Notes: generated by a model from the letters alone, not told the origin. A stretch of DNA of 64,000 bases from Muscardinus avellanarius (GCA_963383645.1 OY726559.1:113361296-113425295), one strand, 5' to 3'. Counted from the stretch's first letter, positions 38,605-50,139 are shown. Made by a program: numbers and translations.

Positions 38605-39690
38605 AGGACTTTCCTTTGAGCCCAGGCAGTTGGAAAAAGAGGCTCCTTGGTCCTCCTCCCTCAGTCCTTTTCTATTGCTGGCCCCACCCAGTCAACTCCA
38701 GGACTGTACTTATTTTTTTTTCCAGGACTGTACTTATTTTAATGGATAATTTAAAACAGATACCAGAGCTGTGCGTGTCTGCATCACGTTGCCAGGACAC
38801 CAGGTCCCAGATTCTTGTGGTTCCCAGAAAGTCCTAGAAGGGGGGCTGGAAAGCCAGTGTGGGTCTCCTTCTGGCTTCCCATCTCCCCTCCAGTCGGAAA
38901 GGGAGCAGGGGTGGAGGCAGGATCAACAAAGACCTCCCGGCCTGGCTGAGGCTCTGCGGAGGCCAGAGGCTTGCTGACCTCTGGGTTCCTCGCTGGAGTG
39001 GTCCAGCCATCTCACAGATCAGGACCACTCAGGTCCCCGGGTTTCCCTGTCTACACTCGGGAGCCTTCCAGTCTCCTCCTGGCCCAGGACCCCCCAGTCA
39101 CTGCATCCCAAGAGGGGACGTCTCAGGTCTCAGGGCCCATCCATCCACATGCCCTGCCTGCTGCTCTTACGTTTTATTATCTGTCAAGGAACCCGGGGAA
39201 TTAGTTTATGTTGCTAACTCCCACAGCTCCAGGATACCAAGGTGTCTCCTCTGCCCCAGAGAAGCAGGCAGAACTAGCCAGGTCCTCCAGGAGACCAGGG
39301 GCAGCGGTGGGATTAAGGCAGGGATTCTGAGTATCGCGATGCCAGGTTCTCATATCTGTGATTGATGGTGACTGAGTAGTGTGGGGAGAACTTGGGATGC
39401 ACCCAGGTGGGGGGCCCAGGATTCACATCTCTCCCTGTCGCCCCTTCCTCCCAGGTATGGCATCCGCCCTCAGATTCCCAGATAAAACACAGGGTCTTGT
39501 TTTGCTTCTACCCCTTCTGTTCCTCAAATCAGAAGCAGAGGTAGGGAGCGAGAGCCAGCCAGTGAGACGTGAGGAACAGGGTTCTTGCTGTTCCCAATCT
39601 CAGCCCCTCTGGCACAGAGCAGCCCCGCCTGGCCTGGCTTTCCCGCCTGGCTTAGAAAGCAAAACCACACTTAACCCTTCCTGTCCTGGA
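38604..39690. other. Unique island upstream of LMNA
   Basis: About 1.1 kb without SINEs. Open frames exist (for example 38859-39365 plus) but without recognisable domains or typical first-exon features. Nothing named. Confidence 0.4.
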
Positions 39691-39699
39691 CCTCCTTTT

Positions 39700-39920
39700 T
39701 TTTTTTTTTTTTTCTATACTAGGGATGGAACCCAGGGGCATTCTACCTCTGAGCTACACCCACAGCCCTATTTTTTTTTTTAATTCTTTATTTTGAAACA
39801 GGGTCTCTCTGAGTTGCAAAGGGCCTCACTAAGTAGTAGCTGAGGCTGTCTGCGAACTGCGATCCTCCTGTCTCAGCCTCCCAAATGCTGGGATTACAAG
39901 CGTGCACCGCCACACCCAAA
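39700..39920 (-). mobile_element. B1-dID SINE, subfamily A
   Basis: T tract, ctagggatggaacccagggg through tgcaccgccacaccc. Antisense on plus. Confidence 0.85.
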
Positions 39921-39954
39921 TAGACCTCATTTTTTAGGAAAAGGTGCAGGAGAG

Positions 39955-40041
39955 GGCTGGGGACATAGCTTTGGAGTAATGCTCTAGCCTAGCATGTATG
40001 AGGGTCTGGGTTTCATCCTCAGCGCCTTGAAAACAAAACAA

Positions 40042-40091
<50 letters not shown>

Positions 40092-40092
40092 G
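39955..40092 (+). mobile_element. ID-like monomer next to (GT)n
   Basis: gggctggggacatagctttg, gcctagcatgtatgagggtc and tgggtttcatcctcagcgcc form a free ID element (39956-40030), the ancestral tRNA-derived half without a B1 part. (GT)n runs 40046-40090. Confidence 0.7.
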
Positions 40093-40250
40093 TGTATTAC
40101 TGGAGATTGAGCCCATGAACATTCTACCTACACCACTAGCACTGTTTTGTTTTTAATTTTTTTGATATTGGAGACTGAACCCAGGGGCATTCTACCTCTG
40201 AGCTACAGCCCTAGCCCTATTTTATTTTTATTTTGAAACAGGGTCTCACT

Positions 40251-40490
40251 AAATTGCTGAGGGTTGCCGGGCGTGGTGGCGCACGCTTGTAATCCCAGCA
40301 TTCGGGAGGCTGAGACCCGAGGATCGCGGTTCACAGACAGCCTCAGCTACTTAGTGAGACCTCTGCAACTCAGACCCTGTTTCAAAATAAAGAATAAAAA
40401 CTAGGGCTGGGGTGTAGTTCGGAGGTAGAATGCCCCTGGGTTCCATCCCCAGTACTGCAAAATAAATAAATAAAAATAAATTGCTGAGGG
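40251..40490 (+). mobile_element. SINE inserted into a SINE with perfect 13-bp duplication
   Basis: aaattgctgaggg at 40251-40263 and 40478-40490 flanks a sense A dimer (40264-40477). The host is an antisense SINE whose two halves are 40165-40263 and 40491-40600. Confidence 0.92.
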
Positions 40491-40619
40491 CCTCACTAGG
40501 TTGCTGAGTCTAGCCTTGGCCTACAACCCTCCTGTCTCAGTCTCCCAGGTACCAGAAGACAGGTGTGCCACCTATAATTCCAGGTGTGCCACCATGCCCA
40601 GTTCAAAACAAAACAATTT

Positions 40620-41210
40620 TTAAAAAAAGGTACAGGAAAAAGGAATGCTTTGACCCCAGATTTCATGCTGTGATCTCCCCAAAGCTCTCCACTGTTAGCA
40701 TCACCAAAATGGCCTCAATCCTAAACCTGAACTTCGGAGAAGGCCCTTATCCTGAACATTCATTCAGTCCCGACTCTGAACCCCTAAGTCCCTTAAGTCT
40801 GCTTTCCCACGCCAGGGTCCAGATCAGCACTCCCAGGAGAAGCAGGAGACAGTTCAGAGGCCAGGCCCAGGGAAGCCGCACCTGCTGCGGTGGGGTGGGG
40901 GATTATGACTGGGCGTGACCAGGTTCTAATCCTGCCCCTCACTTGACATGGGACGATAGATCTGCTACTGAATTCTCTAGACCAGTCCCCTCGTCTGTAC
41001 CAGGGCAGGGTGGCTACCAGACACCTCAGGACCTAGCTCCGGGGTGTGGACACAGCACCAGGGTAACAGCAACGCTAACTAGCCCCCCACTGATGGAGGA
41101 GGAGCAGGGATAAGTAGTTAAAGAGCAGCTGGAGTTCTCAGCTGGATAATCAATTCCAAATGGATCTCAGAAGTCTGGGAGCTAGAGTATTAATAAGTAA
41201 AATCCAAATA
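40620..41210. other. Unique stretch with MIR-like remnant
   Basis: 40915-41000 resembles MIR (ccaggttctaatcctgcccc...ctcgtctgtacc). The remainder is unrecognised; the open frame 40565-40918 has no family feature. Confidence 0.4.
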
Positions 41211-42319
41211 TAGCCTGGCGTGGTCACGCATGCCTGTGATCCCTGCACTTGGGAGGCTGAGACAGGAGAAGCTAAGGTTTGAGGCCAGCCTCAGACTCGA
41301 TGAGACCCTCATCAATCTAGGGAGACCCTGTTTCAAATTAAAAAGGGCTTAACCAGGTGTGATGGCACACACCTGTAATCCCATAGTTGGGACACTTAAG
41401 AGAATTTTTGAGGCGAGCCTCAGTAAAATAAAAAAAGATCTTTTTGTGGGTCTGGGGATGGAACTTGGGGGCATTCGACCTCCAAGCTACACCCCCTGCC
41501 CAATTTTTTATTCTTTATTTTGAAACAGGGTCTCACTGAGTTGTGGAGGGCCTCACTAAGTAGGCTATCTGCAAACCACGATCCTCCAGTCTCAGACTTC
41601 TAAATGCTGGATTACAAGCGTGCTCCACCACGCCCAGCAACAAATGAAAACTTAAAAAATCTCAGAGGTCAGCCGGGTGTGGCGGCGCACGCTTGTCATC
41701 CCAGCATTCGGGAGGCTGAGACCGGAGGATCGCAGTTCGCAGACAGCCCCAGCTACTTAGTGAGGCCCTCTGCAACTCAGTGACCCGATTTCAAAATAAA
41801 GAATAAAAAATAGGGCAGGGGGTGTAGCTCAGAGGTTGAATGCCCTGGGTTCCATCCCTAGACCTGCAAAAAAAAAAAAAAAATCTTAGAGGTCGAATGC
41901 TTTTGGGTTCAATCCTCAATATCTGAAAAAAGGGGTGGGATCTGGGGATGTAGCTTAGAGATAGAATGCCCATGGGTTCAATCCCAGTACAAAAAAAAAA
42001 TAAAATAAAATAAAAACACAGAAAATAGTGGTTGAACTCAAGCAATAGGTACTACGGCTGGAACCCAGGGGTATTCTAACTCCAAGCTATACCCCAGCCC
42101 TATTTTTTATTTTTTTTATTTTTATTTTGAAACAGGGTCTCACTGAGTTGCAAAGGGCCTCACTAAGTAGCTGAGGCTGTCCGCAAACCTGGATCCTCCT
42201 GTCTCAGCCTCCTGAATGCTGGGATTACAAGTGTGTGCCTATCCCTGGCCCTAAATTAATTCTTTCAGCCTCTGTCTCCTCATCTGGAAAATAGAAATGT
42301 TTCTTTCCTTCTTTCTTTA

Positions 42320-42371
<52 letters not shown>

Positions 42372-42580
42372 TTACTGAAAATTGAACCCAGGGGCATTCT
42401 GTCTCTGAGCTATACCCCAGCCCTATTTTATTTTTCATTTGGAAAGGGTCTCACAAAGTCGCTGGGACCTGGCTAAGTAAAGGCTGGCCACGGTTCTGCA
42501 ATCCTCCTGTCTCAGCCTCCCTAGTATTAGGACTACAGGTGTACGCTACCATGCCTAGTTGGGATGATTCAATCAAGTAA
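41211..42580. mobile_element. SINE block, mixed orientations
   Basis: Sense B1 halves (41213-41345, 41350-41425), antisense A (41440-41640), sense A of the ggcagg type (41672-41868), two ID halves (41885-41925, 41935-41990), antisense A (42045-42250), (GT)n 42324-42371 and an antisense dimer (42372-42560). Confidence 0.8.
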
Positions 42581-42631
42581 CAAGCATTTGAAGGAAGGTT
42601 TCTTGGAGAAGGTAGTTGTAAAGGCTTTATG

Positions 42632-42727
42632 TAAGTACCTTCGCATAGATGGAGAATTCACTCATTTGACAACTATTTGTTGAACACATACTATGTGTTA
42701 GGTGCTAGAGATACAACAGGGAATAAA
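42632..42727 (+). repeat. L2-like LINE remnant
   Basis: actcatttgacaactatttg, ttgaacacatactatgtgtt and aggtgctagagatacaacag follow the well-known L2 3' segment (tatttattgagcacctactatgtgcc...). Confidence 0.65.
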
Positions 42728-42735
42728 ACAAAAAT

Positions 42736-43090
42736 TGGCCAGGCGAGGAGGCGTGTGCCTGTAATCCCAAGATCTAGGAGGCTGAAACAGAAGAATCTAG
42801 GTTTCCAGACAGCCTCAGCTACTTAATGAGGCCCTCTGCAACTTAGTGAGACCCTGTTTCAAAATAAAGAATAAAAAATAGGGCTGGGGGTGTAGCTCGG
42901 AGGTAGAATGCCCCTGGGTTCCATCCCCAGTACTCCAAAGGAAAAAAAAAATTAAATTGGAGCCAGGTGTGGTAGTGCACTCTTGTAATCCCAGAACTTG
43001 GGAGGCTAAGGCAGGAGGATCACACAGGCCTCAGTTTCTTAGTGAGGCCCTCTGCAAGTCAGTGATACCCTGGGTTCCATCCCCAATACT
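42736..43090 (+). mobile_element. Two sense SINEs
   Basis: A full A dimer (42737-42945) then a shortened copy (42962-43092), in which the region between gcaagtcagtga and ccctgggttccat is deleted. Confidence 0.8.
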
Positions 43091-43092
43091 GC

Positions 43093-43094
<2 letters not shown>

Positions 43095-43157
<63 letters not shown>

Positions 43158-43350
43158 AGAAGAAGAAGAAGAAGAAGAAGAAGAAGAAGGAGGAGGAGGA
43201 GGAGGAGGAGGAGGAGGAGGAGGAGGAGAGGAGAGAGAAGAGAGGAGGAGGAGGAGGAGGAAAAGGAGGAGAAGGAGAAGGAGAAGAAGGAGGAGAAGGA
43301 GAAGGAGAAGAGAAGAGAGGAGAGGAGAGGAAGAGAGAGAGAGAGAGAGA
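43095..43350 (+). repeat. 255-nt pure purine tract: (GA)n, (GAA)n, (GGA)n
   Basis: From 43095 to 43350 the plus strand is almost without pyrimidines: (GA)n to about 43155, (GAA)n to about 43187, (GGA)n to about 43227, then mixed AGG/AGA units. It extends the tail of the preceding SINE. Confidence 0.95.
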
Positions 43351-43359
43351 AATGGAAAC

Positions 43360-44640
43360 CAAGCCAGCTGGGTGTAGTGGCACAAACCCGTAATCCCAGT
43401 GCCTGGGAGGCTGAGACAGGAGGATCTCAGGTTAGAGGATAGCCTCTCGGCAAATAGTGAGACTCTCTGAACCTAGTGAGACCCTGTTTCAAAACAAAAA
43501 CTAAAAAGGGCTGAGGGTATAGCTTGGAGGCAGAATGTCCCTGAGTTCCATCCCTAGTACCATTGTTGAGACAGGAGGACCCAAGGTTCTTGGACAGCCT
43601 CATTAGTGTAGCAAGACTTTAAGCAAACTAGTGAGACCCTATTGCTTGCTTGCTTTTTTCTGCACTCAGAACTGAACTCAAGGGCATTCTACCCCTAGGC
43701 CTGTGTGTGTGAGTGTGTGTGTCTGGTGTGTGTGTGTGTGTGTGTGTGTGTGTCTGATTCTGTGTTTGCAGTGGTACCAGGAATTGAACTCAGGGGCATT
43801 CTACCTCCAAGCTACACCCCAGCCCTATTTTTTATTCTTTTTTAAAATTTTATTTATTTATTTATTTATTTGCTGGTCTGGGGATAGAACCCAGGGGCAT
43901 TTGAGCTCCGAGCTACACCCCCTGCCCTAGTTTTTATTCTTTAATTTGAAACAGGGTCTCTCTAAATTGTGGAGGGTCTCACTAAATAGCTGAGGCTGTC
44001 CACGAACCACGATCTTCCAGTCTCAGTCTCCCAAATGCTGGGATTACAAGCATGCGCCACCACACCTGGCTTATTCTTTATTTTGAAACAGGGTCTCACT
44101 GAATTGAAAAGGGCCTCGAATCTCAATCCTCCTGTCTCAGCCTCCCAAATGCTGGGATTACAAGTGTAAGCCACCAGGAATGCCTGATATTTTTTTATTT
44201 TAAAACAGGGTCTTGCTGAGTTGCTGAATCTGGCCTTGAACAAAAATCTTCCTGACTTAGCCTGCCAAGTACTGGGATTACAGGTATGCACCACCATTCC
44301 CGACCGATACTCTGTTTCAAAACAAAAAATAAAAGCACTGGAGGTGTATTAATACAAGTGTGGTGGCGCACGCTTGTAATCCCAGTGCTTGGAGGATAGC
44401 ACAGGTTCAAAGCCAGCCTTAGCTACTTAGTGAGGCTCTCAGCAGCTTAGTGAGACCCTGGTTCAAAATAAAGTATAAAAAAGGTCTGAGAGTATAGCCC
44501 GGAGGTTGAAAAACCCCTGGATTCCACCCCCAGTACCACCAAATAAATAAATACATACATAAAGTAAAAATGATAAAAAAAAAAAAGGCCTTGGAGTATA
44601 GCTCAAAGATATAATGCCTCTGGGTTCAATCCCAGGACCC
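43360..44640. mobile_element. SINE block, mixed orientations
   Basis: Sense dimer (43368-43565), B1 fragment (43566-43645), ID halves and (GT)n near 43706-43752, antisense dimers (43775-43830, 43875-44070, 44072-44180, 44190-44310), sense B type (44357-44545) and an ID half (44588-44640). Confidence 0.8.
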
Positions 44641-44779
44641 AAAAAAGGGAGATAAGCCCAGTTTGGGTGGAGTGGGGTACGGCAGAGGGATGCAACCAGG
44701 ACAGGTCCCAGAGACCTGCTCCTGCTGAGGAGTGTAGGGGCTATTTCTAGGACACCTCCCATCACCAGGCACTAGACAT

Positions 44780-45190
44780 TTGCATTGTCTTCTTGAACAG
44801 ATAAGGTAACTTTACAAGGTAGACACTATTATTAGCTCTGTTTTACAGATGAGGACACTATAGCCACGAGAGGTTAAATTATTCACGTGAGGCCGAGTTT
44901 CCCTGGCACTACACACATATCAGGCCCGATGGCTCTCGGACGTGGGTTGGGTTGGGGGGATTGTGCACAGTGAGATATTTTGCAGTGCTCCTGGCCTCTG
45001 CCCCCTAAATGTCAGTAGCATCTCGGTGCTCAGTTAGGACACTTAATAATGTCCTCAGCCATGGCCAATGTCCCCAGAGAAGGACAAGATCACCCCTGGC
45101 TGAGAACCACTTGTCTAAGGTTATAGTTAGTAGTAGAACTGGAATTTTTATACAGTTGGCCTGACTCCAAAGGCTATTAGGCTAAGCTCC
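44780..45190. repeat. MIR split by a MER20 DNA-transposon remnant
   Basis: gctctgttttacagatgagg, acactatagccacgagaggt (44835-44878) is MIR; its far part seems to resume at 45115-45185 (ctaaggttatagttagtagt...ggcctgactccaaaggc). Between them 44935-45113 reads as MER20 in reverse: tcctggcctctgccccctaa, atgtcagtagcatctcgg, ggccaatgtccccagagaag and acccctggctgagaaccact. Confidence 0.65.
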
Positions 45191-45221
45191 TGGGCAGGTA
45201 GGTATCACAGAAAAGAGTCAT

Positions 45222-45517
45222 CAGGCCAGGCGTGGTGGCGCACGCTTGTCATCCCAGCATTCGGGAGGCTGAGACCAGAGGATCACGGTTCACGGACAGC
45301 TTCAGCTACTTAGTGAGGCCCTCTGCAACTCAGTGAGACCCGGTTTCAAAATAAAGAATAAAAAATAGGGCAGGGGGTGTAGCTCTGAGGTTGAATGCAC
45401 CTGGGTTCCATTCCCAGACCCACACACACACAAAAAAAAAAAAAAAAACAAAGAATAAAAAATAGGGCTGGGGTGTAGCTCAGACATAGAAGCCCCTGGG
45501 TTCCATCCCAGACCCGC

Positions 45518-45576
<59 letters not shown>

Positions 45577-45597
45577 GGGAAAGAAAGAACAGAATCA
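45222..45597 (+). mobile_element. SINE plus ID half with (GAAA)n tail
   Basis: A dimer of the ggcagg variant (45226-45425), ID half (45462-45518), then (GAAA)n (45520-45597). Confidence 0.85.
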
Positions 45598-45930
45598 TCA
45601 GCCAGGCTCCTAGGCCACTGGGGAGGCTGTGGGGCTCCTCCGCAGGGTGGGGGTGGGGGCAGGTGACTCTCTGGAGGAGGGCCTGGGGAGGTAGGGGCCA
45701 TTTGGGGATCAAAGCCAGGGTTAGGGAATCTCCTTACAGAGAGCACTTGAGGGATGATCCTTGTCATATCCTCCTTTGATTACAGGGTTTCCTACTGAGC
45801 AAGGATGAGCTGCTGAGTCACTGGGCACAGGTGATACTTACAACCTTGGCAGCAGGCGACCAAACCCACTCTTTAAGCAGCTGCCATGTGCCAGGCACCA
45901 GGCTAGTGGCTCTGCTCACGTGGGTCCCTT
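45598..45930. promoter_or_regulatory. Unique island with perfect MARE half (TGCTGAGTCA)
   Basis: TGCTGAGTCA at 45811-45820 is the NF-E2/MARE core. 45870-45910 resembles an L2/MIR remnant (gctgccatgtgccaggcacc). No gene. Confidence 0.4.
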
Positions 45931-47360
45931 CTTTTTTTTTTTTTTTTCAGTACTAGGGATGGAACTCAGGAGCATTCTTCCTCCGATCTATACCCCCAGC
46001 CTGATTTTATTCTTCATTTTGAAACAGGGTCTCACTAAATTGCAGAGTAAGTTGCTAAGGCTGGCTATGAACCTGCAATCCTCTTGTCTCAACCTCCCAA
46101 GTACTGGGATTACAAGCATTCACCACTATGCCCGGCTGTTTTTCTTTTTTTTTTGGTACTGGGGAATTGAACCCAGGGGCATTCTATCTCACCTTAGCCT
46201 TTTTGTTATTTATTTATTTATTGTGGTACTGGGGATTAAACATAGGGGCGTTCTACCTCTGAAATACACCCCAGGCCTATATTTAATTCTTTTTGGGGGG
46301 AGGATGGAACCCAGGGGCATTCTACCTCTGAGGTACACCTCCAGCCCTATTTTTTATTTTTTATTTTGAAACAGGGTCTCACTAAGTTGTAAAGGGCGTC
46401 AGTCACTAAGTAGCTGAAGCTGGGCGCAAACCATGATCCTCCTGTCTCGGCCTCCCAAATGCTGGGATTACAAGTGTGTGCTACCACGCCCGGCTACTTA
46501 TTTTGAAACAGGGCCTCACTAAGTTGTGGAATTTATCTGAGGCTGGACGCAAATCTGTAAGCCTCCTGTCTCAGTCTCCCAAGTATTGGGATTACAGGTG
46601 TGGGCTACCACACTGGGCTCTTTATTTTATTTTTTATTTTTGGGGGGTATTGGAGATGGAACCCAGGGCATTCTACCTCTGAGCTACACCCACAGCCTTA
46701 TTTTTTATTTTTTTATTTGGAAACAGGGTCTCACTGAGTTGCAAAGGGCCTCAGTAAGTAGCTGAGGCTGTCTGCAAACCCGGATCCTCCTGTCTCAGCC
46801 TCCCAAATGCTGGGATTACAAGCATGCACCACCATGCCCAGCCTTTATTTTTTATTTTGAAACATGGTCTTTCTAGGTTGCTGAGGCTGGCCTCGAACCC
46901 ACAATCCTCCTCTTAGTCCTGGGCCACCATGCCTAGCAATTGATTGGTATTTGTGTAAAAGCTAGAGAATCCCTCATTCAAATGAAATCTCATTCCTCAG
47001 GGCTCTGAGGAATAAGCCCTTCTCCGTATAAAGTGGACTTCTGAGGTCAGAGGAGGGAAGGTCACACAGCCCTGCAGGAAAAGAAAGCCAGAGATAGGGT
47101 TCTGCGACCTTGCCATCTTCCACAGGGGACGGGGCAGCAGATTTTTTTTTTTTTTTTCCACACTGGGGATTGAACCCAGAGGCATTCTACCTCTGAGCTA
47201 CACCCCCAGCCTGATTTTATTTCTTATTTGGAAACAGGGTCTCCCTCAGTAAGTCGCAAAGGCCACTGAGTAGCTGAGGCTTCCGGAACTGCAATCCTCC
47301 TGTCTTAGCCTCCCAAATGCTGAGATTACATGGGTGGCCACTGCGCCCGGCTAGGGCAGC
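45931..47360 (-). mobile_element. Antisense SINE block
   Basis: About seven pieces: A (45945-46136), ID halves (46150-46275, 46293-46350), B1 halves (46370-46495, 46498-46620), A (46640-46845), B1 (46850-46940) and A (47155-47352). Unique sequence remains at 46941-47150. Confidence 0.8.
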
Positions 47361-47920
47361 AGAGTTTGAGAAGTCAATTCGCCCGACCTATGACAGAGGC
47401 CCTGAGCTCAGTGCCTCTGCAGGCTAGGCGTGGCCGGAAGGGGCAGCTGGCTGAGAGCAGAGGACCAACCCTCCACCTGGCACCTGTGCTGTGTCCCTGG
47501 TGACACCCTTTCACAAGCACTGTTGTTACCGAAGCCTTTTCAAGTCTCTTTGAAGAACACAAGTAAACAGCATTATCCCCATATTATAGATAAAGAGGCA
47601 AGGCCTGGGCAGGCTAACTGATTTGCTTGAGGCCACACACATAGCTGCCAGGTGACAGCAGCCGGCCCCAGCCCCAGGTTCCTGACTCTTCCACCCAGAA
47701 GGCAAGAAGCCCAATCCATGAGCAAAACCTAGAACCTGCCCCGCACAGCTCGCTTCCGGGCATTCCAAGCCACCTCTCCCACGCGGGCATGGGCGCTTGT
47801 AGCTCCCAGGACTGTCCCACACCTGCCAAGGTGCACGAGACGGTCAGAAAGGTCAGAATGCACGCCAGACCAGAGAAACAGACAGCAGACCAGAGCAAAC
47901 AGAAATCAGAAGGCGAGCTG
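47356..47920. other. Unique stretch with a MIR remnant
   Basis: 47570-47690 follows MIR: gcattatccccatattatag, ataaagaggcaaggcctggg, ttgcttgaggccacacac. The rest is unique; no gene recognised. Confidence 0.5.
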
Positions 47921-48135
47921 GCCGTGGTGGCGCACGCTTGTCATCCCAGCACTTGGGAGGCAGAGACAGGAGGATCTCAGTTGCGGCCAGCCTCAGCTAC
48001 TTAGTGAGGCCCTTTGCAACTCAGTGAGACCCTGTTTCAAAATAAAGAATAAAAAGTTGGGCTGGGGGGTGTAACTCAGGGATAGAATGCCCCTGGGATC
48101 CATCCCCAGTACTGCAAAAGAAAGAAAGAAAGAAA

Positions 48136-48187
<52 letters not shown>

Positions 48188-48188
48188 A
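47921..48188 (+). mobile_element. B1-dID SINE with long (GAAA)n tail
   Basis: Sense A dimer (47922-48117) followed by (GAAA)n to 48188. Confidence 0.88.
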
Positions 48189-48430
48189 ATCAGACGGCGC
48201 GCACCCCCAGCTCCTTCCTCCCTCCAGCCCCAGCCTGGGCCCCCCACCACCCGGGCGCTCCCAGCAGATCCCGCCCCGCCCGGCTGGGCTTGGGCCCGCC
48301 TCCCCTTCCACCCCCGGAGGCGGTGGCTCTGCAGCCGGGTGCTGACGCAGGCGGCTGCGTGTGGGCGGCCGCGTGAGTCTGTGTATCTGTGTGCGCTGTT
48401 GCTGGGGCCTCCCCGACTTCCTAAATGGGG
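48189..48430. promoter_or_regulatory. Short CpG-rich island upstream of LMNA
   Basis: About 240 nt with many CpGs and GC boxes (cccgccccgcccggc at 48271-48285, ggcggccgcg at 48364-48373). It may be a small promoter or alternative 5' exon region. No exon can be assigned. Confidence 0.35.
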
Positions 48431-48711
48431 GTTTCCTTCCCCTGTTGCCAAGGGAACAAACAGAAGCGCCACAACTCGAGGATGCGAGCTGGAGACGAGG
48501 TCCCCTTCGCCCCATGCGCTCCCCTCCCCTCTACACACACACAAACGCTTCCAAGGCGGGCATGCGGGTAGGGAGACAGAAAAGGATTCCTTTTCTCTCT
48601 CACCCCCATCCAGGTGTGGACCAGATGCTTGTAGGGCCTGAGGATCTGCTGGGGGATGATGGGGTTTCCTAGGAGAAGGGACCCTTAGCGCTAAAACTGG
48701 GGGCCGGAGAC

Positions 48712-49087
48712 TGGCGCGGTGATGTGCATCCGTAATCCCAGCAACTAGGGAGACTGAGGCAGAAGGAAGGCAAATTCAAGGCCAGCCTGGGCAGTTTAGT
48801 GAAACCAGACCTCAAAAGGAAAAATAATAAAAGCCAAGGATGTAGCTCAGTGTCTAGTAGAGAGCCTGCCCCCTTCGATCCCCAGTACCACAAAGATTAA
48901 TTAAAAAGAAATAGCACACCTGTGATTTCTACCTGGGAGGCTGAGATACAGGAGGATGGCAGGTTTGAGGACAGCCTCAGCAAGTAATGAGACTCCATCA
49001 ACCTAGTGAGACCCTGTTTCAAAATAAAGACTAAATATAGGGCTGGGGGTATAGCTCGGATGTAGAAAGCCCCTGGGTACCATCCCC

Positions 49088-49129
<42 letters not shown>

Positions 49130-49230
49130 AAAAGAAAAGAAAAGAAAGGAAAAGAAAAGAAATAAATACAACCCAGGGCTTAGGCCCTCACTCATTGGTA
49201 GAGCCCTTGCCTAGCCCAGGAGGCCCTGGG
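48712..49230 (+). mobile_element. Archaic B1-dID copy, another SINE with (CA)n, and an ID monomer
   Basis: 48712-48897 is a diverged dimer whose ID half (gatgtagctcagtgtctagt...gatccccagtaccaca) resembles true ID elements. 48912-49089 is an A-type dimer ending in (CA)n (49090-49127). 49176-49226 is an ID monomer (ctcattggtagagcccttgc...gccctgggttc). Confidence 0.75.
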
Positions 49231-50110
49231 TTCCCCCGGCAACCGGCAGGAGGACACTGGTACAGACACATGACCAGGAGCAGGCTTCCCCTGCCTTAGC
49301 ATGGTGGCAAATCTGCCCCGGTCTCCAGCTCTCCCGGCCCTCAGGGTCCGCCCCTCAGCTCCACTCCTCAGGGTCTCCACTGAGGACTCTCCTCTGTGCT
49401 CAAGTCAGGGGTCCCCTGGGAGTGAAGTCTCAGCCTGGAGGGGCGTGGGGGCTTCCTGAAGGGTGGGATGGGGCCCTGTCTGGAGAAGCTGGCTGGAGGG
49501 GCTACCCTGCCCGGGGCAGCAGGTGGAGGAACGGGGCCTCTTGGAGACCAGCAGGCCCTGTGCCGTGGGGAAGGGGCTGTGCTTGGGCCAGTGTTTGAAC
49601 ATTCAGTGCTTAGAAGCTACAACTTTGGAGCTGGGAGGAGTCACGCAGCCCAACCCCCTCCTTTTTAGGCCTGAATTACTCCGCAGAATCTGGCCACTAT
49701 TCCTCAGCCTGTCCACAGGGCCTCCCTAGAGGAGCACCCCAGGAGTCCTCCACATCCAGTGAGCTCAGAGCTCACAGGGCAGCCCAGGAGCGCACCTGGC
49801 TTGGCCTTGACCCTGAGGGGCCCTTCAGCACAGGGACAGGTACCGAGGCAGCCATGGAGGAGGAGCAGGTAGGGGGCCCCCGCGGGAGGGCAGGACCCGG
49901 GGCTGAGCTGCCACGGAAGTGGCAGGGGGGCATCTGTTTCCTCTTGGCCATGGTCCTCTCAATCCTATTCCAGAGGAGGTAGAATAGTGCTGGCTTCCTG
50001 ACCAGGAGCTTCCTGGCCTGGGAATGGAAAATGGGGTCCCGCAAAACCCTTTCTTCTTTGCCCTAAAAACTCATGGAGTGGAGCTAAGGTTTAGACGTGA
50101 GAGGTATGTT
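49231..50110. other. Unique island with a 42-codon candidate small ORF
   Basis: No known gene recognised. A plus-strand ATG in strong Kozak context (49854) opens a 42-codon frame with a hydrophobic segment (see findings). Confidence 0.35.
49854..49982 (+). other. Candidate small ORF with hydrophobic segment, unproven
   Basis: ATG at 49854 in gcagccATGG, stop TAG at 49980-49982. The 42 residues start MEEEQVGGPRGRAGPG and end with GGICFLLAMVLSILFQRR, a single 13-15 residue hydrophobic run followed by two arginines. This would suit a small tail-anchored membrane peptide, but one such ORF in 64 kb can arise by chance. GAGCAG|gtaggg inside it also looks like a splice donor. I do not recognise it. 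Confidence 0.15.
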
Positions 50111-50139
50111 TCTTTTTCTCTTGTTTTTTAGTTTTGTCT

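Noticed and set aside
42957..43442. 161-codon frame rich in Arg/Glu
   Set aside because: Translation of the homopurine tract and SINE flanks.
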